64,000 nucleotides of DNA from Bifidobacterium longum subsp. infantis ATCC 15697 = JCM 1222 = DSM 20088 (GCF_000269965.1 NC_017219.1:930001-994000), one strand, 5' to 3'; positions 46,626 through 57,600 are shown, counted from the stretch's first letter. A program made the numbers and translations. The notes: generated from the sequence alone by a model not told the origin.

Positions 46626-47837
46626 ATGAACGCACCGATGGACGGAGCAGGTGCCGGTCGTTTCTTCAACCCGCAGGTCGCCGTCCTGGTGACCGTCACC
46701 TTCATGCTGGGCATGAGCGAATTCGTGGTGGTCGGCATCCTTCCCGACATCGCCTCCGGCCTTCGGGTCTCCGAGGTGACCGCGGGCAATCTGGTGGCCC
46801 TCTTCGCGTTCGTGTACGCGCCCTGCACGCCGCTCGGCTCCGCCCTGTCGGCGCGGTTCCCCCGCTTCGCCACCTATATGGCGCTGATGGGCGTGTTCCT
46901 GGCGGGCAATGTCCTGTGCGTCCTCGCGCCGAACTATCCGGTGCTGCTGGTCGCCCGGCTGCTCATCGCGTCGGTGTCCGGCACGCTGGTGGCCGTTTCC
47001 ATGACCTTCGCGCCCGACGTGACCGAGGACAGATACCGCACCAAGTTCATCGCCTGGGTGTTTTCGGGATTCTCCATCGCCTCCGTGGTCGGTGTGCCGG
47101 TTGGCACCTGGGTTGCCGCCGCCTTCGGCTGGCGGGCCTCCTTCGCCCTGATTTCGATCCTCACCGCCATGCTGATGGCGCTGATGGCCGTGGTGCTGCC
47201 GCGTAATTCCCACCCGGCGCGAATCGGGTTCCTCCGGCAGTTCCGCCTGTTCTTCGACCGTCGCATCCAGCTTGGCGTGGCGGACGTGGTGTTCGGTGCG
47301 GCCGCATCCTATGTCTTCTACACCTATCTGACGCCTATCATGCGCGACGAGATCGGTGTGCCCGAGCACATGATCAGCATCGGCCTGGTGATATACGGTT
47401 GCGCCTGCCTGTGGAGCAACCTGTACGGCGGCACGTTGGCCGACAAGGGACATGGCGTGGAGCCGTTGACCCACATGCGCCCGGTCTACGGCGCTCAGGC
47501 CGTCTGCCTGTGCCTACTGGCGTTCGCGTCGCTGGTGCCGGTCGCCGGAGCTCTGCTGCTGGTGGCGCTCGGCATGTTCATGTACCTGCAGAACGCCTCC
47601 TCCCAGGTGCTGTACATGGACGTGGCGTACCAGTCCCACCCCGGTTCGGTGAATCTGGCCGCTTCCCTGAATTCCATGTCGTTCAACATCGGCATCGCCA
47701 TCGGCTCCGCGGTCGGAGGCATGGTCAACGACGCCCTTGGTCTGGCTTGGCTTGGTCCGTTCGGCGCGATATTCGCGCTGCTCGCGGTCGGCACCACGAC
47801 CCTGCTGCGTCCGTACGTCAGCCCGGTCGGGGAATGA
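46626..47837 (+). CDS. MFS transporter, DHA1/AraJ-type
   Basis: The 403-residue protein has 12 hydrophobic segments and the DHA1 family pattern: VTVTFMLGMSEFVVVGILPD, EVTAGNLVALFAFVYAPCTP (the motif C-like region), the motif A-type loop LGSALSARFPRF, and SVSGTLVAVSMTFAPDV. Such carriers are proton-driven effluxers of sugars, nucleosides or drugs; the substrate is unknown. It begins 19 bases after glnA with GGAGGAGAG upstream, so it could share the glnA transcript. Codon use is G+C-rich, like the ABC genes that follow. Confidence 0.88.
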   Translation: MNAPMDGAGAGRFFNPQVAVLVTVTFMLGMSEFVVVGILPDIASGLRVSEVTAGNLVALFAFVYAPCTPLGSALSARFPRFATYMALMGVFLAGNVLCVLAPNYPVLLVARLLIASVSGTLVAVSMTFAPDVTEDRYRTKFIAWVFSGFSIASVVGVPVGTWVAAAFGWRASFALISILTAMLMALMAVVLPRNSHPARIGFLRQFRLFFDRRIQLGVADVVFGAAASYVFYTYLTPIMRDEIGVPEHMISIGLVIYGCACLWSNLYGGTLADKGHGVEPLTHMRPVYGAQAVCLCLLAFASLVPVAGALLLVALGMFMYLQNASSQVLYMDVAYQSHPGSVNLAASLNSMSFNIGIAIGSAVGGMVNDALGLAWLGPFGAIFALLAVGTTTLLRPYVSPVGE

Positions 47838-48077
47838 CGGGTGGCGTGACGCGCGGGAACGAAGGTTTTTTCCCGCGTGTCCCCGCGGCATGCCTTATCC
47901 GCCGATTGCCGTCCATTGATAACCTGCTATCCAAATAACCGATAAGGCCACAGCATGTCATCCTGCTGCGAAACCTTAATGTTAGGACACCGGCTGCAGG
48001 GGGACCCGGCTCACGGGCGCCCACCTGCGCGGATTGATGATTATCGGCATGTTCAGCGTGAAAATGGGGATGACAAT

Positions 48078-49001
48078 ATGACGGATGCGACTGCGAAAGC
48101 CGCGCCGAAGGCGGAAAGACGGCGGCGCGTTCTCCGTTCCGGCGCTCGCTCATCGATAGTGGTCGGCGGCGCCATCGTGCTGTTCTTCGTGCTGCTGGCG
48201 GTGCTGGCCGGGCCGTTGTCGGCCATCACCGGCAACGACCCGTACGCCGAGCATCCCGAGGCCTTGGGTGCCGGGTCGGTGCCGGCCGGATTCGGCGGCG
48301 GCATCAGTGCCCGGCACTGGTTCGGCGTCACCCCGCTGCGCGGCGTCGACCTGTTCTCCATCGTGGCGTACGGCTCACGGATCTCGCTGGGCATCGGCGT
48401 CGTCTCGTCGGTCATCTCGCTGGTCATCGGCGTGGCGCTCGGGCTGCTGGCCGGCTATTTCCCCGGGTTGGTCGATGCGCTGATCTCGCGCACGATGGAC
48501 GTCTTCTTCGGCTTCCCGTTCCTGATCTTCGCGATCGCGCTGTCGGCGGTGGTGCCGCAGAGCTTCCCGAGGCCGGTGCTGCTGACGCTAGTGCTCGGAT
48601 TCTTCGGATGGCCCGGCATCGCGCGTCTTGTCCGGGGGCAGACGCTGACGCTGAGCAAGCGCAATTTCGCCGTCGCGTCCAAGGTGATGGGCGCCTCGCC
48701 TGCCCATGTGCTGTGGCATCAGATCCTGCCGAACCTCATGCCGCTGCTCATCGTCAACATCACGCTGTCGATCCCCGGGCGCATCGGCGCCGAGGCGGGC
48801 CTGTCGTTCCTCGGCGTCGGCATGAACCCGCCGACGCCCTCATGGGGCCGGTCCATCTCCGACGCCGTGCAGTGGGCCCTGGTCGACCCGATGTATCTGA
48901 TCTTCCCGGGCGCCGCCCTGTTCCTGCTGACCTTCGGCTTCAACCTGCTTGGCGATGGCCTGAGCGACGCCATCGACCCGCGCAAGGGGGTGCGTGCATG
49001 A
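48078..49001 (+). CDS. Oligopeptide-type ABC transporter permease (DppC/OppC)
   Basis: The inner-membrane subunit of about 307 residues has the N-terminal hydrophobic anchor, the large extracytoplasmic loop (PYAEHPEALGAGSVPAGFGG, HWFGVTPLRGVDLFS) and five further helices. The EAA coupling motif is ASKVMGASPAHVLWHQILPN. The open frame extends upstream to 47955, but MTDATAKAAPKAERRRR at 48078 is the natural start. The C-type permease comes before the B-type here, and its TGA overlaps the next ATG (ATGA). It is the first gene of a four-gene peptide or nickel-type transport operon. Confidence 0.9.
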   Translation: MTDATAKAAPKAERRRRVLRSGARSSIVVGGAIVLFFVLLAVLAGPLSAITGNDPYAEHPEALGAGSVPAGFGGGISARHWFGVTPLRGVDLFSIVAYGSRISLGIGVVSSVISLVIGVALGLLAGYFPGLVDALISRTMDVFFGFPFLIFAIALSAVVPQSFPRPVLLTLVLGFFGWPGIARLVRGQTLTLSKRNFAVASKVMGASPAHVLWHQILPNLMPLLIVNITLSIPGRIGAEAGLSFLGVGMNPPTPSWGRSISDAVQWALVDPMYLIFPGAALFLLTFGFNLLGDGLSDAIDPRKGVRA

Positions 49002-49999
49002 GAATCCTGCAATACATCGGCAAGCGCGTGGCGAGCTCGATCGTCGTCATCCTGCTCATCACGCTGGCGCTGTTCCTGATCTTCTTCCTGCTGCCGACCA
49101 ATCCGGCGCAGCTGTCGTGCGGCAAGCCGTGCACGCCCGAGCAGCTGCAGCGGGTCTCCGCCTTCATGGGCACCGACAAGCCGTGGTACGAGCAGATGGG
49201 CAATTACGTGGCGGGCATCTTCGTCGGGCGCACCTTCGGCAGCGGCGGCGGCGCCGTGGTCTGCTCGGCGCCATGCCTCGGGTATTCGTTCCGTCTCAAC
49301 GAATCGGTGAGCCAGCTGATCCTCGACCGCTTCCCGATCACCGCGTCGATCGCGGTCGGCGCGGCCGTGCTGTGGCTGGTCATCGGCGTGGCGACCGGCG
49401 TGTGGGCGGCCCTCAAGCGCGATACGCTGATCGACCGCACGCTGCTCGGGCTGTCGATCGTGGGCGTTTCGGCACCGTCATACCTGATCGGCCTGCTGAC
49501 GGTGATCGCCTTTTCGCTGGTGCTGCAGATATTCCCCAGCGGCGGGTACGTGAACTTCCACGACGACCCTGTCGGCTGGTTCACGCATCTGCTGCTGCCG
49601 TGGCTGGTGCTGGCCGTGCTCAGCGCCGCCGGCTACACCAGGGTCACCCGCACGCAGATGATCGGCGAGCTGAGCCAGGACTATATCCGCACCGCCCGCT
49701 CCAAGGGCGTGCCCGAATCGGTGATCGTCTTCAAGCACGCGCTGCGCAACGCGCTGCTGCCCGTGATGACCATGTTCGGCCTCGATCTGGGCGGGCTGCT
49801 CGGCGGCGCGGTGCTCACCGAGAAGGTGTTCTCGATGCAGGGGCTCGGCTCGCTGCTGCTCGATTCCGTGTCGAACCTCGACCTGCAGGTGCTGGTCGGC
49901 GCGACGATATTCGCCGCCGTACTGGTCATCGTCGCCAACCTGATCGTGGACATCTGCTACAGCCTGCTCGACCCCAGGGTCGCGCTCGGCACGAAGTAG
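48998..49999 (+). CDS. Oligopeptide-type ABC transporter permease (DppB/OppB)
   Basis: The 333-residue second permease starts MRILQYIGKRVASSIVVILL, typical for B-type subunits. It has a periplasmic loop with paired cysteines (SCGKPC, VVCSAPC) and the EAA motif ARSKGVPESVIVFKHALRNA, then LLPVMTMFGLDLGGLLGGAV. It is coupled to the upstream permease by a four-base overlap and followed by the substrate-binding lipoprotein gene after 74 bases. In-frame codons extend far upstream, but only because the other gene's alternate frame is open. Confidence 0.92.
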   Translation: MRILQYIGKRVASSIVVILLITLALFLIFFLLPTNPAQLSCGKPCTPEQLQRVSAFMGTDKPWYEQMGNYVAGIFVGRTFGSGGGAVVCSAPCLGYSFRLNESVSQLILDRFPITASIAVGAAVLWLVIGVATGVWAALKRDTLIDRTLLGLSIVGVSAPSYLIGLLTVIAFSLVLQIFPSGGYVNFHDDPVGWFTHLLLPWLVLAVLSAAGYTRVTRTQMIGELSQDYIRTARSKGVPESVIVFKHALRNALLPVMTMFGLDLGGLLGGAVLTEKVFSMQGLGSLLLDSVSNLDLQVLVGATIFAAVLVIVANLIVDICYSLLDPRVALGTK

Positions 50000-50073
50000 T
50001 GCGGCTGCGGCCGCAACACGCGATACTTGCCGGTCTGCTCCACGGACCGGCACCGATAGAGAGGAAAACCATC

Positions 50074-51741
50074 ATGAAGAACAACGCATGGCGCGTATTC
50101 GCGGCGGGGGCTTGTGCCGCGGTACTGGCGCTGTCCGGCTGCGGCGCGTCCAACGACAACGCCGCCACCGGCTCGGCGAGCGGCACCACCGTCAAGGGCG
50201 GCACGCTGAACGTGCTGCTGTCCAGCACGGAGATGGATCTGGACCCGGCCAAGAGCCAGGGTCTGCCGACCACCACGAACGGCAACATCTTCCGCCGCCT
50301 GACCGCGTGGAAGATCACCGACAAGGGCGAGACGAAGGTCGTGCCCGATCTGGCCACCGACACCGGCAAGTCGAGCGACGACGGCAAGACGTGGACGTAC
50401 ACGCTCAAGGACGGGCTCAAGTTCTCCGACGGCACGCCCATCACCTCCAAGGACGTCAAGTACGGGCTGGAGCGTTCCTTCGCCGACTCGCTGACCGGCG
50501 GCCTGAGCTACCACAAGACGCTGCTCGAGGGCGCGCAGGGCTACCACGGCCCGTTCGACGGCCAGGAGCTCAGCTCCATCGAGACGCCGAACGACAAGAC
50601 CATCATCTTCCACCTCAACGCGCCGTTCGGCGACTGGCCGTGGGTCGTCTCGCTCGCCGCGTTCACCCCCGTGCCCGACGGCAAGGGCCCGGCGTCCGGC
50701 TACGGCAAGCTGCCGGTGGCCTCCGGCCCGTACAAGGTCGAGTCGAACGAGGCTGGCAAGCAGGCCGTCTTCGTGCGCAACACCTACTGGGACAAGAAGA
50801 CCGATCCGGTGCGCACCGCGGGCCCAGACAAGATCGTGTTCAAGATGGGACAGGACACCTCGGTGGCCGCCCAGTCGATCATGCAGGGTACCGGTGAGGG
50901 CAAGAACTCGTTCCTGTCCGGATTCGTGCCGGCCGCGCAGCTCGCGCAGGCGCAGGCCAACCCGAACTACAAGAAGCTGCTGACCACCAGCGGCGACGGC
51001 GCGCTGGAATACCTCGCCATCAACACCCAACACGTGAAGAACGCGAAGATTCGCCAAGCGCTGCAGTACGCGGTCGACAAGAAGGCCTACCAGACGGCTT
51101 CCGGCGGCGAGATCGCCGGCAACTTCGCCACCACGCTCATCACGCCCGGCATCGAGGGCCGCGAGGACTACGACCTGTACAAGGCCGATCCGACCGGCGA
51201 CGTGGACAAGGCCAAGCAGCTGATCAAGGAGTCGGGCGAGCAGGCCCCGACCCTCAAGCTCATCGCCACCTCCGCTCAGGCCGAAACCGCCTCCTCGATC
51301 CAGACGAGCCTCAAACGGGCCGGCGTCAAGGTGGACATCCAGACACTCAACGACGATGTGTATTCCGATACGCTGACCAACGACAAGGGCGACTACGATC
51401 TGGCCATCAGCTCGTGGCAGCCCGACTTCCCGTCGCCCTACGCCAACATCTCCCCGCTGTTCGACTCCTCGCAGATCGGCCACGGCAACTACAACCTGGC
51501 CCGTTACGCGAACCCGAAGGTCGACGAGCTGATCAAGAAGGCCACCGAGACCATCGATCAGACCGAGGCCGGCAAGATCTGGGCCGAGGCCGACAAGACG
51601 ATCATGGCCGACGCGCCGGTCGTGCCGCTGATCTATTCGAAGAACACGTTCATCCACGGATCGAACGTGACCAACTTCGTCATCGGCAACTTCCCGGCGT
51701 ACCCGGACTACACGCAGGTCTCGCTCGCCAGCGCGAACTGA
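50074..51741 (+). CDS. Family 5 extracellular solute-binding lipoprotein
   Basis: This is the ligand-binding component of the transporter. The 555-residue protein has a type II signal peptide (KNNAWRVF, then a hydrophobic stretch) with lipobox LALSGCG and lipidated C23, then a Ser/Thr/Gly-rich tether. The SBP_bac_5 fold follows: KGGTLNVLLSS, WTYTLKDGLKFSDGTPITSK (the family signature), GPYKVESNEAGKQ and ALQYAVDKKAYQ. Oligopeptides are the likely ligand, though family 5 also binds nickel chelates and oligosaccharides. GAGAGGAAAA precedes the ATG. Confidence 0.93.
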   Translation: MKNNAWRVFAAGACAAVLALSGCGASNDNAATGSASGTTVKGGTLNVLLSSTEMDLDPAKSQGLPTTTNGNIFRRLTAWKITDKGETKVVPDLATDTGKSSDDGKTWTYTLKDGLKFSDGTPITSKDVKYGLERSFADSLTGGLSYHKTLLEGAQGYHGPFDGQELSSIETPNDKTIIFHLNAPFGDWPWVVSLAAFTPVPDGKGPASGYGKLPVASGPYKVESNEAGKQAVFVRNTYWDKKTDPVRTAGPDKIVFKMGQDTSVAAQSIMQGTGEGKNSFLSGFVPAAQLAQAQANPNYKKLLTTSGDGALEYLAINTQHVKNAKIRQALQYAVDKKAYQTASGGEIAGNFATTLITPGIEGREDYDLYKADPTGDVDKAKQLIKESGEQAPTLKLIATSAQAETASSIQTSLKRAGVKVDIQTLNDDVYSDTLTNDKGDYDLAISSWQPDFPSPYANISPLFDSSQIGHGNYNLARYANPKVDELIKKATETIDQTEAGKIWAEADKTIMADAPVVPLIYSKNTFIHGSNVTNFVIGNFPAYPDYTQVSLASAN

Positions 51742-51831
51742 GCCGGCATCCGCATCCGGCGCGCGCCGGCGGCATGGTCCGCTCGCGCGCGCCGGACGCA
51801 TTCCAACGCTTGTGCATCCAAGGAGCTTCCA

Positions 51832-53514
51832 ATGAGTGAACCACGCGCGATCGTGACCGTGGACGGTCTGGCCGTCAGCTTCGACGAGCGGGAGGTGACC
51901 CACGGCGTCAGCCTCAGGCTGTTCCCGGGGCGCATCACCGCTCTGGTCGGCGAATCCGGCTCCGGCAAGTCGGTGACGGCGATGGCACTGCCCCGTCTCG
52001 ATCCGTCGGTGGCCAGCGTGAAGGGCCACGCGTACCTTGACGACGCCCTTGTGGACGACGGGCCGGACTCCGGTCCGGGCGGCGACGGCAAGGACGCCGC
52101 CGGCCGCGGCATCGATCTGCTGGCCGCCGACGCGCCGCTGCAACGCATCCGCGGCGAATACATCGGCACGGTGTTCCAGGAACCGTCCACCGCGTTCAAT
52201 CCGGTGTTCACGCTCGGCGTACAGGTCGCGGAATCGCTCAAATACCACCAGAAGCAGCTCAGCGCCGCCGAGCGCAAGGCCAAGGTGCTCGAACAGCTGC
52301 GCGAGGTCGGGCTCGACGACGCCGAACGCGTGTGGTCGTCGTACCCGCATGAGCTGTCGGGCGGCCAGCTGCAGCGCGTGATGATCGCCATGGCGATCAT
52401 CAACCGACCCAAGGTACTCATCGCCGACGAGCCGACCACCGCGCTCGACGTGACCACGCAGAAGGCGATTCTCGCCCTGATCTCCTCGCTGGCGGTCGAC
52501 CTCGATCTGGCCGTGCTGCTCATCACCCACGACATGGGCGTGGTGTGGCAGGCCGCGCAGGACGTGTACGTGATGCACAACGGCGTGATCGTCGAGCAGG
52601 GGAGCGTCGCGCAGGTCTTCCGCCACCCGTCCGACGACTACACGCGGATGCTGCTCGACGCCGTGCCGCGCCTGCGCATCGACGAGCATGCGGCAGACGG
52701 CGAACATGCGGCCGGCGGCGAACGCATCACGGAAAGCGACGCGCCCGGCGGCGGCAGGCGCATCACGCAGGTGAACGACGTGGCCGTGTCGTACAAGGCC
52801 GGCAGCTTCGCCGTCAAGGACATCTCGTTCGATTTGGTGGCCGGCAGGACCCGCGCGCTGGTGGGCGAATCGGGAGCCGGCAAGACCACGATCGCCAAGG
52901 TGATCTCCGGCCAGCTCGCGCCAACCTCGGGCACGGTGCTCATCGAGGGGGAGGATCTCGCCAAGGCGCATGGCAGGCGCAAGCGCGAGATCCTGAAGCA
53001 TATGGGCTATGTGTTCCAGGACAGCGGATCGGCGCTCAACCCGCGCAAGTCCGTGGCATGGAGCATCGGCGAGCCGATGCTCGTGCAGGGCGGGCTCAGC
53101 GAGACGGACCGGCGCAAGCGCGTCCTTGAATTGCTCGATCAGGTGGAGCTGCCCGCCGATGTGGCCGGCCGGTTCCCGCACCAGCTGTCGGGCGGCCAGC
53201 GCCAGCGCGTCGGCATCGCGCGCGCCTTGGCGCTCAACCCGTCGCTGCTCATCGCCGACGAGCCGACGTCGTCGCTGGACGTGACCGTGCAGCGCAAGGT
53301 GCTCGACCTGCTGCGCCGGCTGCAGCGCGAGCACGGTTTCGCATGCCTGTTCATCACCCATGACCTGGGCATCGTGCAGGAGGTGTCCGACGTGATCACG
53401 GTGCTGCGCCACGGGCGCGTCGTGGAGAGCGGGGAGACCGGCCGTGTGCTCAACCATCCCAAGGCCGAGTACACGCGTACCCTGCTCGACGCCTCCCCGA
53501 AGATCGACCTGTGA
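51832..53514 (+). CDS. Fused oligopeptide-type ABC ATPase (DppD-DppF)
   Basis: Two complete nucleotide-binding domains are fused in 560 residues. Domain 1 (about 1-290) has GESGSGKSVTA, ELSGGQLQRVMIAM and LIADEPTTALDVTTQ. Domain 2 (about 310-560) has GESGAGKTTIAK, QLSGGQRQRVGIARAL and LIADEPTSSLDVTVQ. The linker is rich in Glu/Ala/Gly. Most Gram-negative systems encode DppD and DppF separately, and fusion is common in actinobacteria. It powers the two permeases upstream. AAGGAG lies before the ATG. The gene is followed by a G+C-rich region of about 107 bases. Confidence 0.94.
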   Translation: MSEPRAIVTVDGLAVSFDEREVTHGVSLRLFPGRITALVGESGSGKSVTAMALPRLDPSVASVKGHAYLDDALVDDGPDSGPGGDGKDAAGRGIDLLAADAPLQRIRGEYIGTVFQEPSTAFNPVFTLGVQVAESLKYHQKQLSAAERKAKVLEQLREVGLDDAERVWSSYPHELSGGQLQRVMIAMAIINRPKVLIADEPTTALDVTTQKAILALISSLAVDLDLAVLLITHDMGVVWQAAQDVYVMHNGVIVEQGSVAQVFRHPSDDYTRMLLDAVPRLRIDEHAADGEHAAGGERITESDAPGGGRRITQVNDVAVSYKAGSFAVKDISFDLVAGRTRALVGESGAGKTTIAKVISGQLAPTSGTVLIEGEDLAKAHGRRKREILKHMGYVFQDSGSALNPRKSVAWSIGEPMLVQGGLSETDRRKRVLELLDQVELPADVAGRFPHQLSGGQRQRVGIARALALNPSLLIADEPTSSLDVTVQRKVLDLLRRLQREHGFACLFITHDLGIVQEVSDVITVLRHGRVVESGETGRVLNHPKAEYTRTLLDASPKIDL

Positions 53515-53621
53515 GCCGTGCCGCCCGTCATCCGGCCGGCTCTCCGGCCGTGCGGCGGGGCGGCGACGACGCGGATGACACCTAGCCTTACCGTGGTTTC
53601 GGTTTTTTGCCGTTCCCGCCC

Positions 53622-54614
53622 CTATCGGCGCGCGGCACCGAACCAGTTGGTGTATATGAGGGCGAAGTTGCGGTTGCCGTAGCTGGAGCATGAGTCGCCC
53701 TCGCCGAACCCGGCCGCCAGCGAGGCGTCGTTCGGCTGGTAGGGCGTGTAGATGTAGAGCAGCGCGGTCGCCGTGTTCTCGATGTACACGTTGGTGCCGC
53801 CGCACCCGGCATCCGGGTGGTACTGGATGTAGTTCAGCGCGTTGGCGTGATAGCCGTAGGCGCTTTCATGTGCCACGTAGTATTGGTAGCGGTGCGCCGC
53901 CCCGTACACCTGTCTGAAGAAGCCGGCATAGGCCGGATCGCAGTTCGCGTCGTCCGGGCAGCTCAGCCCCATGGCGGCCTTGTACTGGAAGCCCGTCGGA
54001 TCGACGGCCGTGACCAGGTGCTGCTCCTTCTGCATCACGGTGAGCAGCACCTTCTGGCTGATGCCGCACGCGCGCGCCGACTTGTCGATGATCGCGGCCG
54101 CGGTCTCCTTTCTCGCGCCCTCGTACGCCGCGCAATACTCGTTCGCCGCCTGGTCCTCGGTGTCGAAGGTCATGGTTTTCAGGCACCGGGAACCGCTGCA
54201 CGCCGCGCCCTGCTTGTCGAGGAACGACTGGACCTCGGCCTCGCTCATCGCATTGGCGTTGAAGAACTGGCCGTCCGAGATGATGTCGCCGGGATTGAAA
54301 TCGTATTGCTGCGTCAGCTGCAGCTGACGGGCCTCGGCCTCCTGCACGTCGCGACGCCACTGGACGACCCGCACAGTGCCCACGACCAGCGCGACCACGC
54401 ATGCGGCCGCCACCACGGTGACCAGCGCAGCCGTGACGCGCTGCGCCAACCCGGCCCGCTTCCACCAGCGCGCCGGGCTGAGCGGATACCTGCGATTGCG
54501 CGGGCGTTTGCCCGGGCGACGTTTGCGATTGCCGCCTGACACGCCCCGCCCCGCGACAATCACGTTCGCCCTGCCGCGCGGATTGGCCGGCTTGCGCCGT
54601 TGCGTCGTCGCCAT
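53622..54614 (-). CDS. Membrane-anchored exported protein, possibly lysozyme-fold
   Basis: The 330-residue protein starts MATTQRRKPANPRGRANVIV, with a very basic cytoplasmic tail (to about residue 68) and one membrane segment (about 76-96; TVVAAACVVALVVGTVRV). The rest is outside the membrane and has several Cys pairs. The conserved part reads GISQKVLLTVMQKEQHLVTA, DPTGFQYKAAMGLSCPDD and YAGFFRQVYGAAHRYQYY, a pattern shared with actinobacterial secreted proteins of unknown role, sometimes labelled hemagglutinin. The Glu in QKEQ could be catalytic in a lysozyme-like wall hydrolase, which is inference. It starts two bases past the hrpA stop. Confidence 0.72.
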   Translation of the reverse strand: MATTQRRKPANPRGRANVIVAGRGVSGGNRKRRPGKRPRNRRYPLSPARWWKRAGLAQRVTAALVTVVAAACVVALVVGTVRVVQWRRDVQEAEARQLQLTQQYDFNPGDIISDGQFFNANAMSEAEVQSFLDKQGAACSGSRCLKTMTFDTEDQAANEYCAAYEGARKETAAAIIDKSARACGISQKVLLTVMQKEQHLVTAVDPTGFQYKAAMGLSCPDDANCDPAYAGFFRQVYGAAHRYQYYVAHESAYGYHANALNYIQYHPDAGCGGTNVYIENTATALLYIYTPYQPNDASLAAGFGEGDSCSSYGNRNFALIYTNWFGAARR

Positions 54615-54616
54615 CG

Positions 54617-57600
54617 CTACGCCAGCGCCTTCTTGATGCGCTGCAGGCTCACCGGCTTGGCGGTGCCGAGTTCCTGCGCCCACAGGGACACGTAGAATTC
54701 CTCGAGCATCCAGCGGGCGGCGGTCGCCTGCTTCATCAGCGTCTCGTGGCGAGGGCCGGCCGGCTCCGCCTTGGCCTTGGCCATCGCCTTGTCGACCAGC
54801 GTGCGGGCCTCGTCGGCCTCCCACGCCCATCGCACGTCGCGGTTCTTGTCGGTCTTCGCCTTGGCCAGGCGCATGAGATCGGCCTGCAGGTATCGGGAGA
54901 TGTTCGCCAGCGCATCCGGGGGAGTACGCCCGACGAATCCGGGGAACACCAGCGTGGCGATGTGCTCGCGCACCGACTGCAGCACCGACAGCATCGGCAA
55001 GTCGGCCTTGCCGCCAGTGGCCTTGTCGACTTCGGCATAAGCCTTGAGCACGGCGATCACGTCATGCGCCACCTGATAGACGGTGTCCTCGTACACTTCG
55101 CGCACATCGAGCACCGCATTGGCCAACGCCTCATCGTCCGAGAGCCTGTCGACATTCGGCATCAGCCGTTTGACCGTGGCCAGCTGCAGGTCTTCGACCA
55201 GATCCTTGGTGGACTTGTACGGAGCAGAAGCCAGCATCAACGCCTCGGTACCCAGCCAGCGCGACGAAATGCGTTCGGCCGGCAACCGCAGCGCATCCAA
55301 TGCGCCACGCCAGAGCATCGTGGCCCGGGACTCGGTGGTGGCACCCGCCTTATGCAACAGGTTCGCCTGACTGACCAGCTTGCCCTGCTCTCCAGCCTGA
55401 TCGGCCTGCTTCTTGACCATTTGACGGGCCGACGCCTCCGCCTGCGCGGCGAACTTGCGTTGCAGCGCCTTCAGATCCTTGGATACACCCAGCACCTTGA
55501 CGGGGCCGCGCGCATGCCGGCGTCCACGAGGGTGCTTGCCGGCCGGCAGTTGCTGCTCCACCGAGAACGTGACCCTGAGATACGGGGAAAGACGCTCGAC
55601 CAGTTCCGGCCCCAACACTTCGGGATGAATCTGCGCACCCTTGGTGGCGATGGCCGCCTTGGTGAACACATGTGCCAGATCGGGCCAGCCAACGGTCGTG
55701 CCATCCTCATCCACCGGCGGCAGATTCGGCTTCTGCTGCGAGCCCGAGCCCGGCAGATCCGGGTAATGCTCGTCGATCCAGTCACGAATCGCACGCGCGG
55801 CATCCGGGGCCGGCACGAACTGGACGCGCAGCTGCTTGGGCAGCGCCTTGATCATCGACAGGATCAGCTCATCCAACAGGCCCGGCACATTCCATGTGAA
55901 CTGGTCGGGCGTGATACGCGAGAGCGCCTTCAACGGCACATGCACGGTGACGCCGTCGGCCGGGTCGGCCGGATCGTACACGTAGCTCAAACGCAGGTCG
56001 ATGGGTTGGCCGTCCGATCCGGTCGTATGCCAATGGTCGGGGTAATCGTCCAGACTCACCGAATCGCTGGATGCCAGACGCTCCACCTTGGCCGGGTCGA
56101 AATCAAGCAGATTCGGCTGACGGTCATGCTCGGACTTCCACCATTTCGCCAGATCGGCCACGCTGGTCACATCGTTGGGAATGACCGCGTTGTAGAAGTC
56201 GAACAGATCCTCGTCGGACACGGTATCCGCCAGCTGGCGAGTGCGGCTCGCATCATCGGCGGCATCCTCGAGAATGTCGCGGTTTTTGCCCACAAAGTCG
56301 TCGTAACTGAAACGCTGCTGAATATCGCCCTCGACCAGACCCTGGCGAATCAGGAAGTCGCGCGCCTCAAGCGGATTGATGCGTCCCCACTGCACGGCAC
56401 GGTCCTGTACGATCGGCAGACCATACAGCAGCACGCGCGCGGTGGCCACAGCCGAGCCACGCGAACCCGACCAGTGCGGCTCCGCATACGTGGTGCGGGT
56501 CAATTGGCCGGCCAGCGGTTCGGCCCACGTCGGGTCGATGGCCGCCGAATAGCGGGCCCACAGGCGAGAGGTCTCCACCAGTTCGGTGCTCATCACCCAT
56601 GACGGGGTCTTCTTGGCCACGGCGGAGGCGGGGAACAGGGCGAAACGGGTGCCGCGCGCGCCCTGATAATCGTTCTTCGACTGCTTCTGGGCGCGTTTCA
56701 TCGCACGGGCGCGCGCCGCACCGGTCAGCCCCGCGAAATCGGATGCCTTGGGCTCACGCACCACCTGCATGCCCATCATCGACAGCAATCCGGCGAGCAT
56801 CGACTTGTGGATGCCATCCGCATCCCACGAGCAGCACAGCGAATGCGCGGCCTGCTGATTCAACGGCATCTGGCGAATCTCCAAGCCTGGGCGGGAGGCG
56901 GGCAGCGGGTCGCCGACCTTGAACCGCAGCTCCCGGCACATCTGGCGTAGCTGGGAGACGAGATCCTTCCACTGGCGTATCCTCAGCCAGCTGAGATACT
57001 CGGTTTTGCAGATACGGCGCAGCGCGTTATTGCTCGGGTCGCCGTCCGCCTGGAACACGCGGTCCCAGATGTTCAGGGCCGTCAGGAAATCGGAAGTCTC
57101 ATCCGCATATCGGTTGTGGATACGGTCGGCATCCTCACGCTTGTCGTCCGGGCGTTCACGTGGGTCCTGCAAGCTCAGGAACGCCACGACCACGAGCACC
57201 TGGGCCAGAAGATTCGGCGAACCGGTTTTCGCGGCCTCGATAACCATACGTCCCAGACGCACGTCGATGGGGATGCGCGCCAGCTGACGGCCGGTATGGG
57301 TGAGCGTCACCTCGCCGCGCTTTCGGCCGATGGCCTTGAGCTCGGTGAGCTCATTGAAACCGTCCGACACGGCCTTCATATCCGGCGGATCGATGAACCC
57401 GAAGTTCGTGACGTCCTCGGCCGTGCGGGCCACGCCCACCGACAGCATGTGAAGCACCACGGCACCCAGCGAGGTACGCAGGATTTCCGGCTCCGTGAAG
57501 CGCGGTCGGGTCTCGTAATCCTCACGCGAATACAGGCGGATCGCGATGCCGTCGGCCACGCGGCCGCATCGGCCGGACCTCTGGTCGGCACTGGCCTGGC

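Noticed and set aside
44960-46873. 637-codon antisense frame covering glnA
   Set aside because: Only its last 74 codons, outside glnA, look like a real protein remnant (DUF2252); the rest is the shadow of glnA.
49957-53805. 1282-codon open frame antisense to the peptide ABC transporter genes
   Set aside because: High-G+C codon bias keeps the opposite frame free of stops; the product is Arg/Gly/Val/His-rich with no domain, while three sense genes are canonical.
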